NCBI GenBank assembly: GCA_030765065.1
Contig: CM060985.1
Span: 5,022,001 to 5,086,000, forward strand
DNA: 64,000 bases
DNA from: Deroplatys truncata
Taxonomy: Eukaryota > Arthropoda > Insecta > Mantodea > Mantidae
Direction: 5' to 3'
Positions 35,801 to 49,200 of the stretch are shown piece after piece. Position 1 is the stretch's first letter. Each line of letters starts with the position of its first letter. The notes under the pieces were generated by a model that was given only the letters and a program-made list of their open reading frames with translations, did no database searches and was not told the origin of the DNA. Position numbers and translations under genes: made by a program.

Positions 35801-38212
35801 GTCCAGTCGAACATCCTTCAACAATCCCCCGGGGCGGAGAGACCTAACTGTTTCCCGTAGCGACGCTAGGGAAGAAATCTCTACCGTCCAGTCGTACATC
35901 CTTCAACAATCCCCCGGGGCGGAGAGACCTAACTGAATGTTTCCCGTAGCGACGCTAGGGAAGAAATCTCTACCGTCCAGTCGAACATCCTTCAACAATC
36001 CCCCGGGGCGGAGGGACCTAACTGAATGTTTCCCGTAGCGACTCTAGGGAAGAAATCTCTACCGTCCAGTCGAACATCCTTCAACAATCCCCCGGGGCGG
36101 AGAGACCTAACTGTTTCCCGTAGCGACACTAGGGAAGAAATCTCTACCGTCCAGTCGAACATCCTTCAAAATCCCCCGGGGCGGAGAGACCTAACTGAAT
36201 GTTTCCCGTAGCGACGCTAGGGAAGAAATCTCTACCGTCCAGTCGAACATCCTTCAACAATCCCCCGGGGAGGAGAGACCTAACTGAATGTTTCCCGTAG
36301 CGACGCTAGGGAAGAAATCTCTACCGTCAAGTCGAACATCCTTCAACAATCCCCCGGGGCACAAAGACCTAACTGTTTCCCGTAGCGACACTAGGGAAGA
36401 AATCTCTACCGTCCAGTCGAACATCCTTCAACAATCCCCCAGGGCGGAGTGACCTAACTGAATGTTTCCCGTAGCGACGCTAGGGAAGAAATATCTACCG
36501 TCCAGTCGAACATCCTTCAGCAATCCCCCGGGGAGGAGAGACCTAACTGAATGTTTCCCGTAGCGACGCTAGGGAAGAAATCTCTACCGTCCAGTCGAAC
36601 ATCCTTCAACAATCCCCCGGGGCGGAGAGACCTAACTGTTTCCCGTAGCGACGCTAGGGAAGAAATCTCTACCGTCAAGTCGAACATCCTTCAACAATTC
36701 CCCGGGGCGGAGAGACCTAAATGTTTCCCGTAGCGACACTAGGGAAGAAATCTCTACCGTCCAGTCGAATATCCTTCAACAATCCCCCGGGGAGGAGAGA
36801 CCTAACTGTTTCCCGTAGCGACGCTAGGGAACAAATCTCTACCGTCCAGTCGAACATCCTTCAACAATCCCCCGGGGCGGAGAGACCTAACTGTTTCCCG
36901 TAGCGACGCTAGGGAAGAAATGTCTACCGTCCAGTCGAACATCGTTCAACAATTCCCCGGGGCGGAGAGACCTAAGTGTTTCCCGTAGCGACGCAAGGGA
37001 AGAAATCTCTACCGTCCACTCGAACATCCTTCAACAATCCCCCGGGGCGGAGAGACCTAACTGAATGTTTCCCGTAGCGACGCTAGGGAAGAAATCTCTA
37101 CCGTCCAGTCGAACATCCTTCAACAATCCCCCGGGGCGGAGATACCTAACTGAATGTTTCCCGTAGCGACGCTAGGGAAGAAATCTCAACCGTCCAGTCG
37201 AACATCCTTCAACAATCCCCCGGGGCGGAGAGACCTAACTGAATGTTTCCCGTAGCGACGCTAGGGAAGAAATCTCTACCGTCCAGTCGAACATCCTTCA
37301 ACAATCCCCCGGGGAGGAGAGACCTAACTGAATGTTTCCCGTAGCGACGCTAGGGAAGAAATCTCTACCGTCCAGTCGAACATCCTTCAACAATCCCCCG
37401 GGGCGGAGAGACCTTACTTTTTCCCGTAGCGACGCTAGGGAAGAAATCTCTACCGTCCAGTCGAACATCCTTCAACAATCCCCCGGGGCGGAGAGACCTA
37501 ACTGTTTCCCGTAGCGACACTAGGGAAGAAATCTCTACCGTCCAGTCGAAGATCCTTCAACAATCCCCCGGGGCGGAGAGACATAACTGTTTCCCGTAGC
37601 GACGCTAGGGAAGAAATCTCTACCGTCCAGTCGAACATCCTGCAACAATCCCCCGGGCAGAGAGACCTAACTGAATGTTTCCCGTAGCGACGTTAGGGAA
37701 GAAATGTCTACCGTCCAGTCGAACATCCTTTAACCATCCCCCGGGGCGGAGAGACCTAACTGAATGTTTCCCGTAGCGACGCTAGGGAAGAAATCTCTAC
37801 CGTCCAGTCGAGCATCCTTCAACAATCCCCCGGGGCCGAGAGACCTAACTGTTTCCCGTAGCGACGCTAGGGAAGAAATCTCTACCGTCCAGTCGAACAT
37901 CCTTCAACAATCCCCCGGGGCGGAGAGACCTAAATGTTTCCCGTAGCGACACTAGGGAAGAAATCTCTACCGTCCAGTCGAACATCCTTCAACAATCCCC
38001 CGGGGCGGAGAGACCTAACTGAATGTTTCCCGTAGGGACGCTAGGGAAGAAATCTCTACCGTCCAGTGGAACATCCTTCAACAATCCCCCGGGGGGAGAG
38101 ACCTAACTGAATGTTTCCCGTAGCGACGCTAGGGAAGAAATCTCTACCGTCCAGTCGAACATCCTTCAACAATCCCCCGGGGCGGAGAGACCTAACTGTT
38201 TCCCGTAGCGAC
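32830..38212 (+). repeat. 5,384-bp tandem duplication, right copy
   Basis: This copy is head to tail with the left copy at an offset of 5,384 bp, reduced to 5,382-5,383 bp after a 2-bp loss (GAAATCTACC, near 35,187) and compensating indels in the left copy. The join lies within an ordinary consensus monomer around 32,826-32,885, so the exact base cannot be fixed. On the right, this copy leads into the E-II block (CCCGAGCGGAG), where the left copy instead loops back to GAGGGACC. The parent order is therefore B, then E-II. Confidence 0.9.
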
Positions 38213-38974
38213 GCTAGGGAAGAAATCTCTACCGTCCAGTCGAACATCCTTCAACAATCCCCCGAGCGGAGAGACCTAACTGTTTCCCGTAGCGACCGTA
38301 GGGAAGAAATCTCTACCGTCCAGTCGAACATCCTTCAACAATCCCACGGGGCGGAGAGACCTAACTGTTTCCCGTAGCGACGCTAGGGAAGAAATCTCTA
38401 CCGTCCAGTCGAACATCCTTCAACAATCCACCGGGGCGGAGAGACCTGTTTCCCGTAGCGACACTAGGGAAGAAATCTCTACCGTCCAGTCGAACATCCT
38501 TCAACAATCCCCCGGGACGGAGAGACCTAACTGAATATTTTCCGTAGCGACACTAGGGAAGAAATCTCTACCGTCCAATCGAACATCCTTCAACAATACC
38601 CCGGGGCGGAGTGACCTAACTGAATGTTTCCCGTAGGGACGCTAGGGAAGAAATCTCTACCGTCCAGTCGAACATCCTTCAACAATCCCCCGGGGCGGAG
38701 AGACCTAACTGTTTCCCGTAGCCACACTAGAGTAGAAATCTCTACCGTCCAGTCGAACATCCTTCAACAATCCCCCGGGGCGGAGAGACATAACTGTTTC
38801 CCGTAGCGACGCTAGGGAAGAAATCTCTACCGTCCAGTCGAACATCCTTCAACAATCCCCCGGGGCGGAGAGACCTAACTGAATGTTTCCCGTAGCGACA
38901 ATGGGAAGAAATCTCAACCGTCCAGTCGAACATCCTTCAACAATCCCCCGGGGCGGAGAGACCTAACTGTTTCC
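38111..38974 (+). repeat. E-II block, copy 2
   Basis: This block matches 11,966-12,829 at an offset of 26,145 bp with the same marker order: CCCGAGCGGAG, GACCGTAGGG, CCCACGGGGC, the 81-bp unit, TATTTTCCG (38,536), GAGTGACC, GTAGCCACACTAGAGTAG, and GACAATGGG with CTCAACCG. Private change: CCCGGGACGG (near 38,513). It leads into A2. Confidence 0.87.
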
Positions 38975-41575
38975 CGTACCGACGCTAGGGAAGAAATCTC
39001 TACCGTCCAGTCGAACATCCTTCAACAATCCCCCGGGGCGGAGAGACCTAAATGTTTCCCGTAGCGACACTAGGGAAGAAATCTCTACCGTCCAGTCGAA
39101 CATCCTTCAACAATCCCCCGGGGAGGAGAGACCTAACTGTTTCCCGTAGCGACGCTAGGGAAGAAATCTCTACCGTCCAGTCGAACATCCTCAACAATCC
39201 CCCGGGGAGGAGAGAACTAACTGTTTCCCGTAGCGACGCTAGGGAAGAAATCTCTACCGTGCAGTCGAACATCCTTCAACAATCCCCCGGGGCGGAGAGA
39301 CCTAACTGAATGTTTCCCGTATCGACGCTAGGGAAAAAATGTCTACCCTCCAGTCGAACATCCTTCAACAATCCCCCGGGGCGGAGAGACCTAACTGTTT
39401 CCGTAGCGACACTAGGGAAGAAATCTCTACCGTCCAGTCGCACATCCTTCCACAATCCCCCGGGGCGGAGAATGTTTTCCGTAGCGACGCTAGGGAAGAA
39501 ATCTCTACCGTCCAGTCGAACATCCTTCAACAATCCCCCGCGGCGGGGAGACTTAACTGAATGTTTCCCGTAGCGACGCTAGGGAAGAAATCTCTACCGT
39601 CGAGTCGAACATCCTTCAACAATCCCCCGGGGCGGAGAGACCTAACGGTTTCCCGTAGCGACGCTAGGGAAGAAATATCTACCGTCCAGTCGAACATCCT
39701 TCAACAATTCCCCGGGGCGGAGAGACCTAACTGTTTCCCGTAGCGACGCTAGGGAAGAAATCTCTACCGTCCAGTCGAACATCCTTCAACAATCCCCCGG
39801 GGCGGAATGACCTAACTGAATGTTTCCCGTAGCGACAATAGGGAATAAATCTCTACCGTCCAGTCGAACGTCCTTCAACAATCCCCCGGGGCGGAGAGAC
39901 CTAACTGAATATTTCCCGTAGCGACACTAGGGAAGAAATCTCTACCGTCCAATCGAACATCCTTCAACAATACCCCGGGGCGGAGAGACCTAACTGAATG
40001 TTTCCCGTAGGGACGCTAGGGAAGAAATCTCTACCGTCCAGTCGAACATCCTTCAACAATCCCCCGGGGCGGAGAGACCTAACTGTTTCCCGTAGCGACA
40101 CTAGGGTAGAAATCTCTACCGTCCAGTCGAACATCCTTCAACAATCTCCCGGGGCGGAGAGACATAACTGTTTCCCGTAGCGACGCTAGGGAAAAAATCT
40201 CTACCGTCCAGTCGAACATCCTTAAACAATCTCCCGGAGCGGAGAGACATAACTGTTTCCCGTAGCGACGCTAGGGAAGAAATCTCTACCGTCCAGTCGA
40301 ACATCCTTCAACAATCCCCCGGGGCGGAGAAACCTAACTGAATGTTTCCCGTAGCGACAATGGGAAGAAATCTCTACCGTCCAGTCGAACATCCTTCAAC
40401 AATCCCCCGGGGCGGAGAAACCTAACTGAATGTTTCCCGTAGCGACGCTAGGGAAAAAATCTCTACCGTCCAGTCGAACATCCTTCAACAATCCCCCGGG
40501 GCGAAGAGACCTAACTGTTTCCCGTAGCGACGCTAGGGAAGAAATCTCTACCGTCCAGTCGTACATCCTTCAACAATCCCCCGGGGCGGAGAGACCTAAC
40601 TGAATGTTTCCCGTAGCGACGCTAGGGAAGAAATCTCTACCGTCCAGTCGACATCCTTCAACAATCCCCCGGGGCGGAGAGACCTAACTGAATATTTTCC
40701 GTAGCGAGACTAGCGAAGAAATCTCTACCGTCCAATCGAACATCCTTCAACAATACCCCGGGGCAGAGAGACCTAACTGAATGTTTCCCGTAGGGACGCT
40801 AGGGAAGAAATCTCTACCGTCCAGTCGAACATCCTTCAACAATCCCCCGGGGCGGAGACACCTAACTGTTTCCCGTAGCGACACTAGGGTAGAAATCTCT
40901 ACCGTCCAGTCGAACATCCTTCAACAAACTCCCAGGGCGGAGAGACATAACTGTTTCCCGTAGCGACGCTAGGGAAGAAATCTCTACCGTCCAGTCGAAC
41001 ATCCTTCAACAATCCCCCGGGGCGGAGAGACCTAACTGAATGTTTCCCGTAGCGACAATGGGAAGAAATCTCTACCGTCCAGTCGAACATCCTTCAACAA
41101 TCCCCCGGGGCGGAGAGACCTAACTGAATGTTTCCCGTAGCGACGCTAGGGAAAAAATCTCTACCGCCCAGTCGAACATCCTTCAACAATCCCCCGGGGC
41201 GAAGAGACCTAACTGTTTCCCGTAGCGACGCTAGGGAAGAAATCTCTACGGTCCAGTCGAACATCCTTCAACATCCCCCCGGGCGGAGAGACCAAACTGT
41301 TTCCCGTAGCGACGCTAGGGAAGAAATCCCTACCGTCCAGTCGAACATCCTTCAACAATCCCCCGGGGCGGAGAGACCTAACTGTTTCCCGTAGCGACGC
41401 TAGGGAAGAAATCTCTACCGTCCAGTCGAACATCCTTCAACAATCTCCCGGGGAGGAGAGACCTAACTGAATGTTTCCCGTAGCGACGCTAGGGAAGAAA
41501 TCTCTACCGTCCAGTCGAACATCCTTCAACAATCCCCCGGGGCGGAGAGACCTAACTGAATGTTTCCCGTAGCGA
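38975..41575 (+). repeat. A2 and post-A2 blocks, copy 2
   Basis: The block runs from CGTACCGACG (38,975) through all A2 markers, the second and third TATTT cassettes (39,910 and 40,693), GTCGTACATCC, GTCGACATCC, GACAATGGG, CTACCGCCCAG and AAATCCCTACC. The offset to copy 1 is 26,145 bp and to copy 3 is 13,216 bp. Private changes include CTACCCTCC (near 39,347) and CCCGGAGCGG (near 40,235). It ends where copies 1 and 3 enter the C block. Confidence 0.88.
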
Positions 41576-41912
41576 CGCTAGGGAAGAAATCTCTACCGTC
41601 CAGTCGAACATCCTTCAACAATCCCCCGGGGCGGAGAGACCTAACTGTTTCCCGTAGCGACGCTAGGGAAGAAATCTCTACCGTCAAGTCGAACATCCTT
41701 CAACAATTCCCCGGGGCGGAGAGACCTAAATGTTTCCCGTAGCGACACTAGGGAAGAAATCTCTACCGTCCAGTCGAATATCCTTCAACAATCCCCCGGG
41801 GAGGAGAGACCTAACTGTTTCTCGTAGCGACGCTAGGGAACAAATCTCTACCGTCCAGTCGAACATCCTTCAACAATCCCCCGGGGCGGAGAGACCTAAC
41901 TGTTTCCCGTAG
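41560..41912 (+). repeat. Deletion junction: C and D blocks missing
   Basis: The third A2 pass (52,191 onward) reads C and D blocks from 54,776 to 56,517. This pass jumps straight to the D-tail monomers (GTCAAGTCG, GTCGAATATCC). The offset between the passes grows by exactly 1,742 bp (13,216 to 14,958). About 20 whole monomers are absent and monomer phase is kept. Confidence 0.83.
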
Positions 41913-44410
41913 CGACGCTCTGGAAGAAATGTCTACCGTCCAGTCGAACATCGTTCAACAATTCCCCGGGGCGGAGAGACCTAAGTGTTTCCCGTAGCGA
42001 CGCAAGGGAAGAAATCTCTACCGTCCACTCGAACATCCTTCAACAATCCCCCGGGGCGGAGAGACCTAACTGAATGTTTCCCGTAGCGACGCTAGGGAAG
42101 AAATCTCTACCGTCCAGTCGAACATCCTTCAACAATCCCCCGGGGCGGAGATACCTAACTGAATGTTTCCCGTAGCGACGCTAGGGAAGAAATCTCAACC
42201 GTCCAGTCGAACATCCTTCAACAATCCCCCGTGGCGGAGAGACCTAACTGAATGTTTCCCGTAGCGACGCTAGGGAAGAAATCTCTACCGTCCAGTCGAA
42301 CATCCTTCAACAATCCCCCGGGGAGGAGAGACCTAACTGAATGTTTCCCGTAGCGACGCTAGGGAAGAAATCTCTACCGTCCAGTCGAACATCCTTCAAC
42401 AATCCCCCGGGGCGGAGAGACCTTACTTTTTCCCGTAGCGACGCTAGGGAAGAAATCTCTACCGTCCAGTCGAACATCCTTCAACAATCCCCCGGGGCGG
42501 AGAGACCTAACTGTTTCCCGTAGCGACACTAGGGAAGAAATCTCTACCGTCCAGTCGAAGATCCTTCAACAATCCCCCGGGGCGGAGAGACATAACTGTT
42601 TCCCGTAGCGACGCTAGGGAAGAAGTCTCTACCGTCCAGTCGAACATCCTGCAACAATCCCCCGGGCAGAGAGACCTAACTGAATGTTTCCCGTAGGGAC
42701 GCTAGGGAAGAAATCTCTACCGTCCAGTGGAACATCCTTCAACAATCCCCCGGGGGGGAGAGACCTAACTGAATGTTTCCCGTAGCGACGCTAGGGAAGA
42801 AATCTCTACCGTCCAGTCGAACATCCTTCAACAATCCCCCGGGGCGGAGAGACCTAACTGTTTCCCGTAGCGACGCTAGGGAAGAAATCTCTACCGTCCA
42901 GTCGATTATCCTTTAACCATCCCCGGGGCGGAGAGACCTAACTGAATGTTTCCCGTAGCGACGCTAGGGAAGAAATCTCTACCGTCCAGTCGAACATCCT
43001 TCAACAATCCCCCGGGGCGGAGAGACCTAACTGTATCCCGTAGCGACGCTAGGGAAGAAATCTCTTCCGTCCAGTCGAACATCATTCAACAATCCCCCGG
43101 GGCCGAGAGACCTAACTGTTTCCCGTAGCGACGCTAGGGAAGCAATCTCTACCGTCCAGTCGAACATCCTTCAACAATCCCCCGGGGCGGAGAGACCTAA
43201 CTGTTTCCCGTAGCGACACTAGGGAAGAAATCTCTACCGTCCAGTCGAACATCCTTCAACAATCCCCCGGGGCGGTGAGACCTAACTGAATGTTTCCCGT
43301 AGCGACGCTAGGGAAGAAATCTCTACCGTCCAGTCGAAAATCCTTCAACAATCCCCGGGGGGGAGAGACCTAACTGAATGTTTCCCGTAGCGACGCTAGG
43401 GAAGAAATCTTTACCGTCCAGTCGAACATCCTTCAACAATCCCCCGGGGCGGAGAGACCTAACTGTTTCCCGTAGCGACGATAGGGAAGAAATCTCTACC
43501 GTCCAGTCGAACATCCTTCAACAATCCCCCGGGCGAAAAGACCTAACTGTTACCCGTAGCGACACTAGGGAAGAAATCTCTACCGTCCAGTCGAACATCC
43601 TTCAACAATCCCCCGGGGCGGAGAGACCTAACTGTTTCCCGTAGCGACGCTAGGGAAGAAATCTCTACCGTCCAGTCGAACATCCTTCACAATCACCCGG
43701 GGCGGAGAGACCTGTTTCCCGTAGCGACACTAGGGAAGAAATCTCTACCGTCCAGTCGAACATCCTTCAACAATCCCCCGGGGCGGAGAGACCTAACTGA
43801 ATGTTTCTTGTAGCGACAGTAGGGAAGAAATCTCTACCGTACAATCGAACATCCTTCAACAATACCCCGGGGCGGAGAGACCTAACTGAATGTTTCCCGT
43901 AGGGACGCTAGGGAAGAAATCTCTACCGTCCATTCGAACATCCTTCAACAATCCCCCGGGGCGGAGAGACCTAAGTGTTTCCCGTAGCGACGCTAGGGAA
44001 GAAATCTCTACCGTCCAGTCGAACATCTTTCAACAATCCCCGGGGCGGAGAGACCTAAACGTTTCCCGTAGCGACGCTAGGGAAGAAATCTCTACCGTCC
44101 AGTCGAACATCCTTCAACAATCCCCCGGGGCGGAGAGACCTAACTGTTTCCCGTAGCTACGCTAGGGAAGAAATCTCTACCGTCCAGTCGAACATCCTTC
44201 AACAATCCCCCGGGGCGGAGAGACCTAAATGTTTCCCGTAGCGACACTAGGGAAGAAATCTCTACCGTCCAGTCGAACATCCTTCAACAATCCCCCGGGG
44301 CGGAGAGAGCTAACTGAATGTTTCCCGTAGCGACACTACGGAAGTAATCTCTACCTTCCAGTCGAACATCCGTCAACAATCCCCCGGGGCGGAGAGACCT
44401 AACTGTTTCC
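41913..44410 (+). repeat. B plus E-I block, haplotype I, with internal rearrangement
   Basis: Haplotype I markers return abruptly: GCTCTGGAAG (41,917), GAAGAAGTCTC (near 42,622), GTCGATTATCC, CTCTTCCGTCC, GACGATAGG, TGTTACCCG, the 81-bp unit, TTTCTTGTAG, CCATTCG. Compared with 19,847-21,837, four monomers (GACGTTAGG, GAGCATTC and neighbours) are missing after about 42,680, and one 89-bp unit is added near 42,770-42,860, a net 263 bp. Near 43,350 an additional CCCCGGGGGGGAG junction appears. It leads into A1 copy 5. Confidence 0.82.
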
Positions 44411-46203
44411 CGTACGGACGCTAGGGAAGAAATCTCTACTGTCCAGTCGAACATCCTTCAACAATCCCCCGGGGCGGAGAGACCTAAATGTTTCCCGTAG
44501 CGACACTAGGGAAGAAATCTCTACCGTCCAGTCGAACATCCTTCAACAATCTCCCGGGGAGGAGAGACCTAACTGTTTCCCGTAGCGACGCTAGGGAAGA
44601 AATCTCTACCGTCCAGTCGAACATCCTCAACAATCCCCCGGGGAGGAGAGAACTAACTGTTTCCCGTAGCGACGCTAGGGAAGAAATCTCTACCGTGCCG
44701 TCGAACATCCTTCAACAATCCCCCGGGGCGGAGAGACCTAACTGAATGTTTCCCGTATCGACGCTAGGGAAAAAATGTCTACCGTCCAGTCGAACATCCT
44801 TCAACAATCTTCCGGGGCGGAGAGACCTAACTGTTTCCGTAGGGACACTAGGGAAGAAATCTCTACCGTCCAGTCGCACATCCTTCCACAATCCCCCGGG
44901 GCGGAGAATGTTTTCCGTAGCGACGCTAGGGAAGAAATCTCTACCGTCCAGTCGAACATCCTTCAACAATCCCCCGCGGCGGGGAGACTTAACTGAATGT
45001 TTCCCGTAGCGACGCTAGGGAAGAAATCTCTACCGTCCAGTCGAACATCCTTCAACAATCCCCCGGGGCGGAGAGACCTAACGGTTTCCCGTAGCGACGC
45101 TAGGTAAGAAATCTCTACCGTCCAGTCGAACATCCTTAAACAATCTCCCGGGGCGGAGAGACATAACTGTTTCCCGTAGCGACGCTAGGGAAGAAATCTC
45201 TACCGTCCAGTCGAACATCCTTCAACAATCCCCCGGGGCGGAGAGACCTAACTGTTTCCCGTAGCGACACTAGGGTAGAAATCTCTACCGTCCAGTCGAA
45301 CATCCTACAACAATCTCCCGGGGCGGAGAGACATAACTGTTTCCCGTAGCGACGCTAGGGAAGAAATCTCTACCGTCCAGTCGAACATCCTTAAACAATC
45401 TCCCGGGGCGGACAGACATAACCGTTTCCCGTAGCGACGCTAGGGAAGAAATCTCTACCGTCCAGTCGAACATCCTTAAACAATCCCCCGGGGCGGAGAG
45501 ACCTAACTGAATGTTTCCCGTAGCGACAATGGGAAGAAATCTCTACCGTCCAGTCGAACATCCTTCAACAATCCCCCGGGGCGGAGAGACCTAACTGAAT
45601 GTTTTCCGTAGCGACGCTAGGGAAAAAATCTCTACCGTCCAGTCGAACATCCTTCAAAATCCCCCGGGGCGAAGAGACCTAACTGTTTCCCGTAGCGACG
45701 CTAGGGAAGAAATCTCTACGGTCCAGTCGAACATCCTTCAACAATCCCCCCGGGCGGAGACACCAAACTGTTTCCCGTAGCGACACTACGGAAGAAATTT
45801 CTACCGTCCAGTCGAACAACCTTCAACAATCCCCCGGGGCGGAGAGACCTAATTGTTTCCCGTAGCGACGCTAGGGAAGAAATCCCTACCGTCCAGTCGA
45901 ACATCCTTCAACAATCCCCCGGGGCGGAGAGAGCTAACTGTTTCCCGTAGCGACGCTAGGGAAGAAATCTCTACCGTCCAGTCGAACATCCTTCAACAAT
46001 CTCCCGGGGAGGAGAGACCTAACTGAATGTTTCCCGTAGCGAAGCTAGGGAAGAAATCTCTACCGTCCAGTCGAACATCCTTCAACAATCCCCCGGGGCG
46101 GAGAGACCTAACTGAATGTTTCCCGTAGCGACGCTAAAGAGGAAATCTCTACCGTCCAGTCGAACATCCTTCAACAATTTCCCGGGGCGGAGAGACCTAA
46201 CTG
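44411..46203 (+). repeat. A1 block, copy 5, and post-A1 block
   Basis: Offset 18,598 bp to 25,813-27,445. A1 markers are intact apart from private changes such as GTAGGGACACTAG (near 44,841) and CATCCTACAAC (near 45,303). Post-A1 markers follow in the same order to GCGAAGCTAG. After that, GCTAAAGAGG with AATTTCCC (near 46,131) stands where the earlier copy has a GAGGGACC/GACACTAG pair. Confidence 0.86.
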
Positions 46204-49200
46204 TTTCCCGTAGCGACGCTAGGGAAGAAATCTCTACCGTCCAGTCGAACATCCTTCAACAATCCCCCGGGGCGGAGGGACCTAACTGAATGTTTCCCGT
46301 AGCGACACTAGGGAAGAAATCTCTACCGTCCAGTCGAACATCCTTCAACAATCCCCCGGGGCGGAGAGACCTAACTGTTTCCCGTAGCGACGCTAGGGAA
46401 GAAATCTCTACCTTCCAGTCGAACATCCTTCAACAATTCCCCGGGGAGAGAGAGAGCTAAATGTTTCCCGTAGCGACACTAGGGAAGAAATCTCTACCGT
46501 CCAGTCGAACATCCTTCAACAATCCCCCGGGGCGGAGAGACCTAACTGTTTCCCGTAGCGACGCTAGGGAAGAAATCTCTACCGTCCAGTCGAACATCCT
46601 TCAACAATTCCCCGGGGCGGAGAGACCTAACGGTTTCCCGTAGCGACGCTAGGGAAGAAATCTCTACCGTCCAGTCGAACATCCTTAAACAATCCCCCGG
46701 GGCGGAGAGACCTAACTGAATGTTTCCCGTAGCGACAATGGGAAGAAATCTCTACCGTCCAGTCGAACATCCTTCAACAATCCCCCGGGGCGGAGGGACC
46801 TAACTGAATGTTTCCCGTAGCGACTCTAGGAAAGAAATCTCTACCGTCCAGTCGAACATCCTTCAACAATCCCCCGGGGCGGAGAGACATAACTGTTTCC
46901 CGTAGCGACACTAGGGAAGAAATCTCTACCATCCAGTCGAACATCCTTCAACAATCCCCCGGGGCGGAGAGACCTAACTGAATGTTTCCCGTAGCGACGC
47001 TAGGGAAGAAATCTCTACCGTCCAGTCGAACATCCTTCAAATATCCCCCGGGGAGGAGAGACCTAACTGAATGTTTCCCGTAGCGACGCTAGGGAAGAAA
47101 TCTCTACCGTCCAGTCGAACATCCTTCAACAATCCCCCGGGGCACAGAGACCTAACTGTTTCCCGTAGCGACACTAGGGAAGAAATCTCTACCGTCCAGT
47201 CGAACATCCTTCAACAATCCCCCGGGGCGGAGAGACCTAACTGAATGTTTCCCGTAGCGACGCTAGGGAAGAAATCTCTACCGTCCAGTCGAACATCCTT
47301 CAACAATCCCCCGGGGCGGAGAGACCTAACTGTTTCCCGTAGCGACACTAGGGTAGAAATCTCTACCGTCCAGTCGAACATCCTTCAACAATCTCCCGGG
47401 GCGGAGAGACATAACTGTTTCCCGTAACGACGCTAGGGAAGAAATCTCTACCGTCCAGTCGAACATCCTTCAACAATCCCCCGGGGAGGAGAGACCTAAC
47501 TGAATGTTTCCCGTAGCGACAATGGGAAGAAATCTCTACCGTCCAGTCGAACATCCTTCAACAATCCCCCGGGGCGGAGAGACCTAACTGAATGTTTCCC
47601 GTAGCGACGCTAGGGAAAAAATCTCTACCGTCAAGTCGAACATCCTTCAACAATCCCCCGGGGCGAAGAGACCTAACTGTTTCCCGTAGCGACGCTAGGG
47701 AAGAAATCTCTACGGTCCAGTCGAACATCCTTCAACATCCCCCCGGGCGGAGAGACCAAACTGTTTCCCGTAGCGACGCTAGGGAAGAAATCCCTACCGT
47801 CCAGTCGAACATCCTTCAACAATCCCCCGGGGCGGAGAGACCTAACTGTTTCCCGTAGCGACGCTAGGGAAGAAATCTCTACCGTCCAGTCGAACATCCT
47901 TCAACAATCTCCCGGGGAGGAGAGACCTAACTGAATGTTTCCCGTAGCGACGCTAGGGAAGAAATCTCTACCGTCCAGTCGAACATCCTTCAACAATCCC
48001 CCGGGGCGGAGAGACCTAACTGAATGTTTCCCGTAGCGACGCTAAGCAGGAAATCTCTACCGTCCAGTCGAACATCCTTCAAAAATTTCCCGGGGCGGAG
48101 AGACCTAACTGTTTCCCGCAGCGACGCTAGGGAAGAAATCTCTACCGTCCAGTCGAACATCCTTCAACAATCCCACGGGGCGGAGGGACCTAACTCAATG
48201 TTTCCCGTAGCGACACTAGGGAAGAAATCTCTACCGTCCAGTCGAACATCCTTCAACAATCCCCCGGGGCGGAGAGACCTAACTGTTTCCCGTAGCGACG
48301 CTAGGGAACAAATCTCTACCGTCCAGTCGAACATCCTCCAACAATTCCCCGGGGCGGAGAGAGCTAAATGTTTCCCGTAGCGACACTAGGGAAGAAATCT
48401 CTACCGTCCAGTCGAACATCCTTCAACAATCCCCCGGGGCGGAGAGACCTACTTGTTTCCCCTAGCGACGCTAGGGAAGAAATCTCTACCGTCCAGTCGA
48501 ACATCCTTCAACAATTCCCCGGGGCGGAGAGACCTAACGGTTTCCCGTAGCGACGCTAGGGAAGAAATGTCTACCGTCCAGTCGAACATCCTTCAACAAT
48601 CCCCCGGGGCGGAGAGACCTTACTGAATGTTTCCCGTAGCGACGCTAGGGAAGAAATCTCTACCGTCCAGTCGAACATCCTTCAACAATCCCCCGGGGCG
48701 GAGGGACCTAACTGAATGTTTCCCGTAGCGACTCTAGGAAAGAAATCTCTACCGTCCAGTCGAACATCCTTCAACAATCCCCCGCGGCGGAGAGACCTAA
48801 CTGTTTCCCGTAGCGACACTAGGGAAGAAATCTCTACCGTCCAGTCGAACATCCTTCAAAATCCCCCGGGGCGGAGAGACCTAACTGAATGTTTCCCGTA
48901 GCGACGCTAGGGAAGAAATCTCTACCGTCCAGTCGAACATCCTTCAGCAATCCCCCGGGGAGGAGAGACCTAACTGAATGTTTCCCGTAGCGACGCTAGG
49001 GAAGAAATCTCTACCGTCCAGTCGAACATCCTTCAACAATCCCCCGGGGCGGAGAGACCTAACTGTTTCCCGTAGCGACGCTAGGGAAGAAATCTCTACC
49101 GTCCAGTCGTACATCCTTCAACAATCCCCCGGGGCGGAGAGACCTAACTGAATGTTTCCCGTAGCGACGCTAGGGAAGAAATCTCTACCGTCCAGTCGAA

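Noticed and set aside
27446..38212. Large duplications as simple assembly errors
   Set aside because: The copies differ by several substitutions and small indels, so they are not verbatim repeats of one read. I cannot exclude local mis-assembly without reads, so read-spanning checks are listed with the findings.
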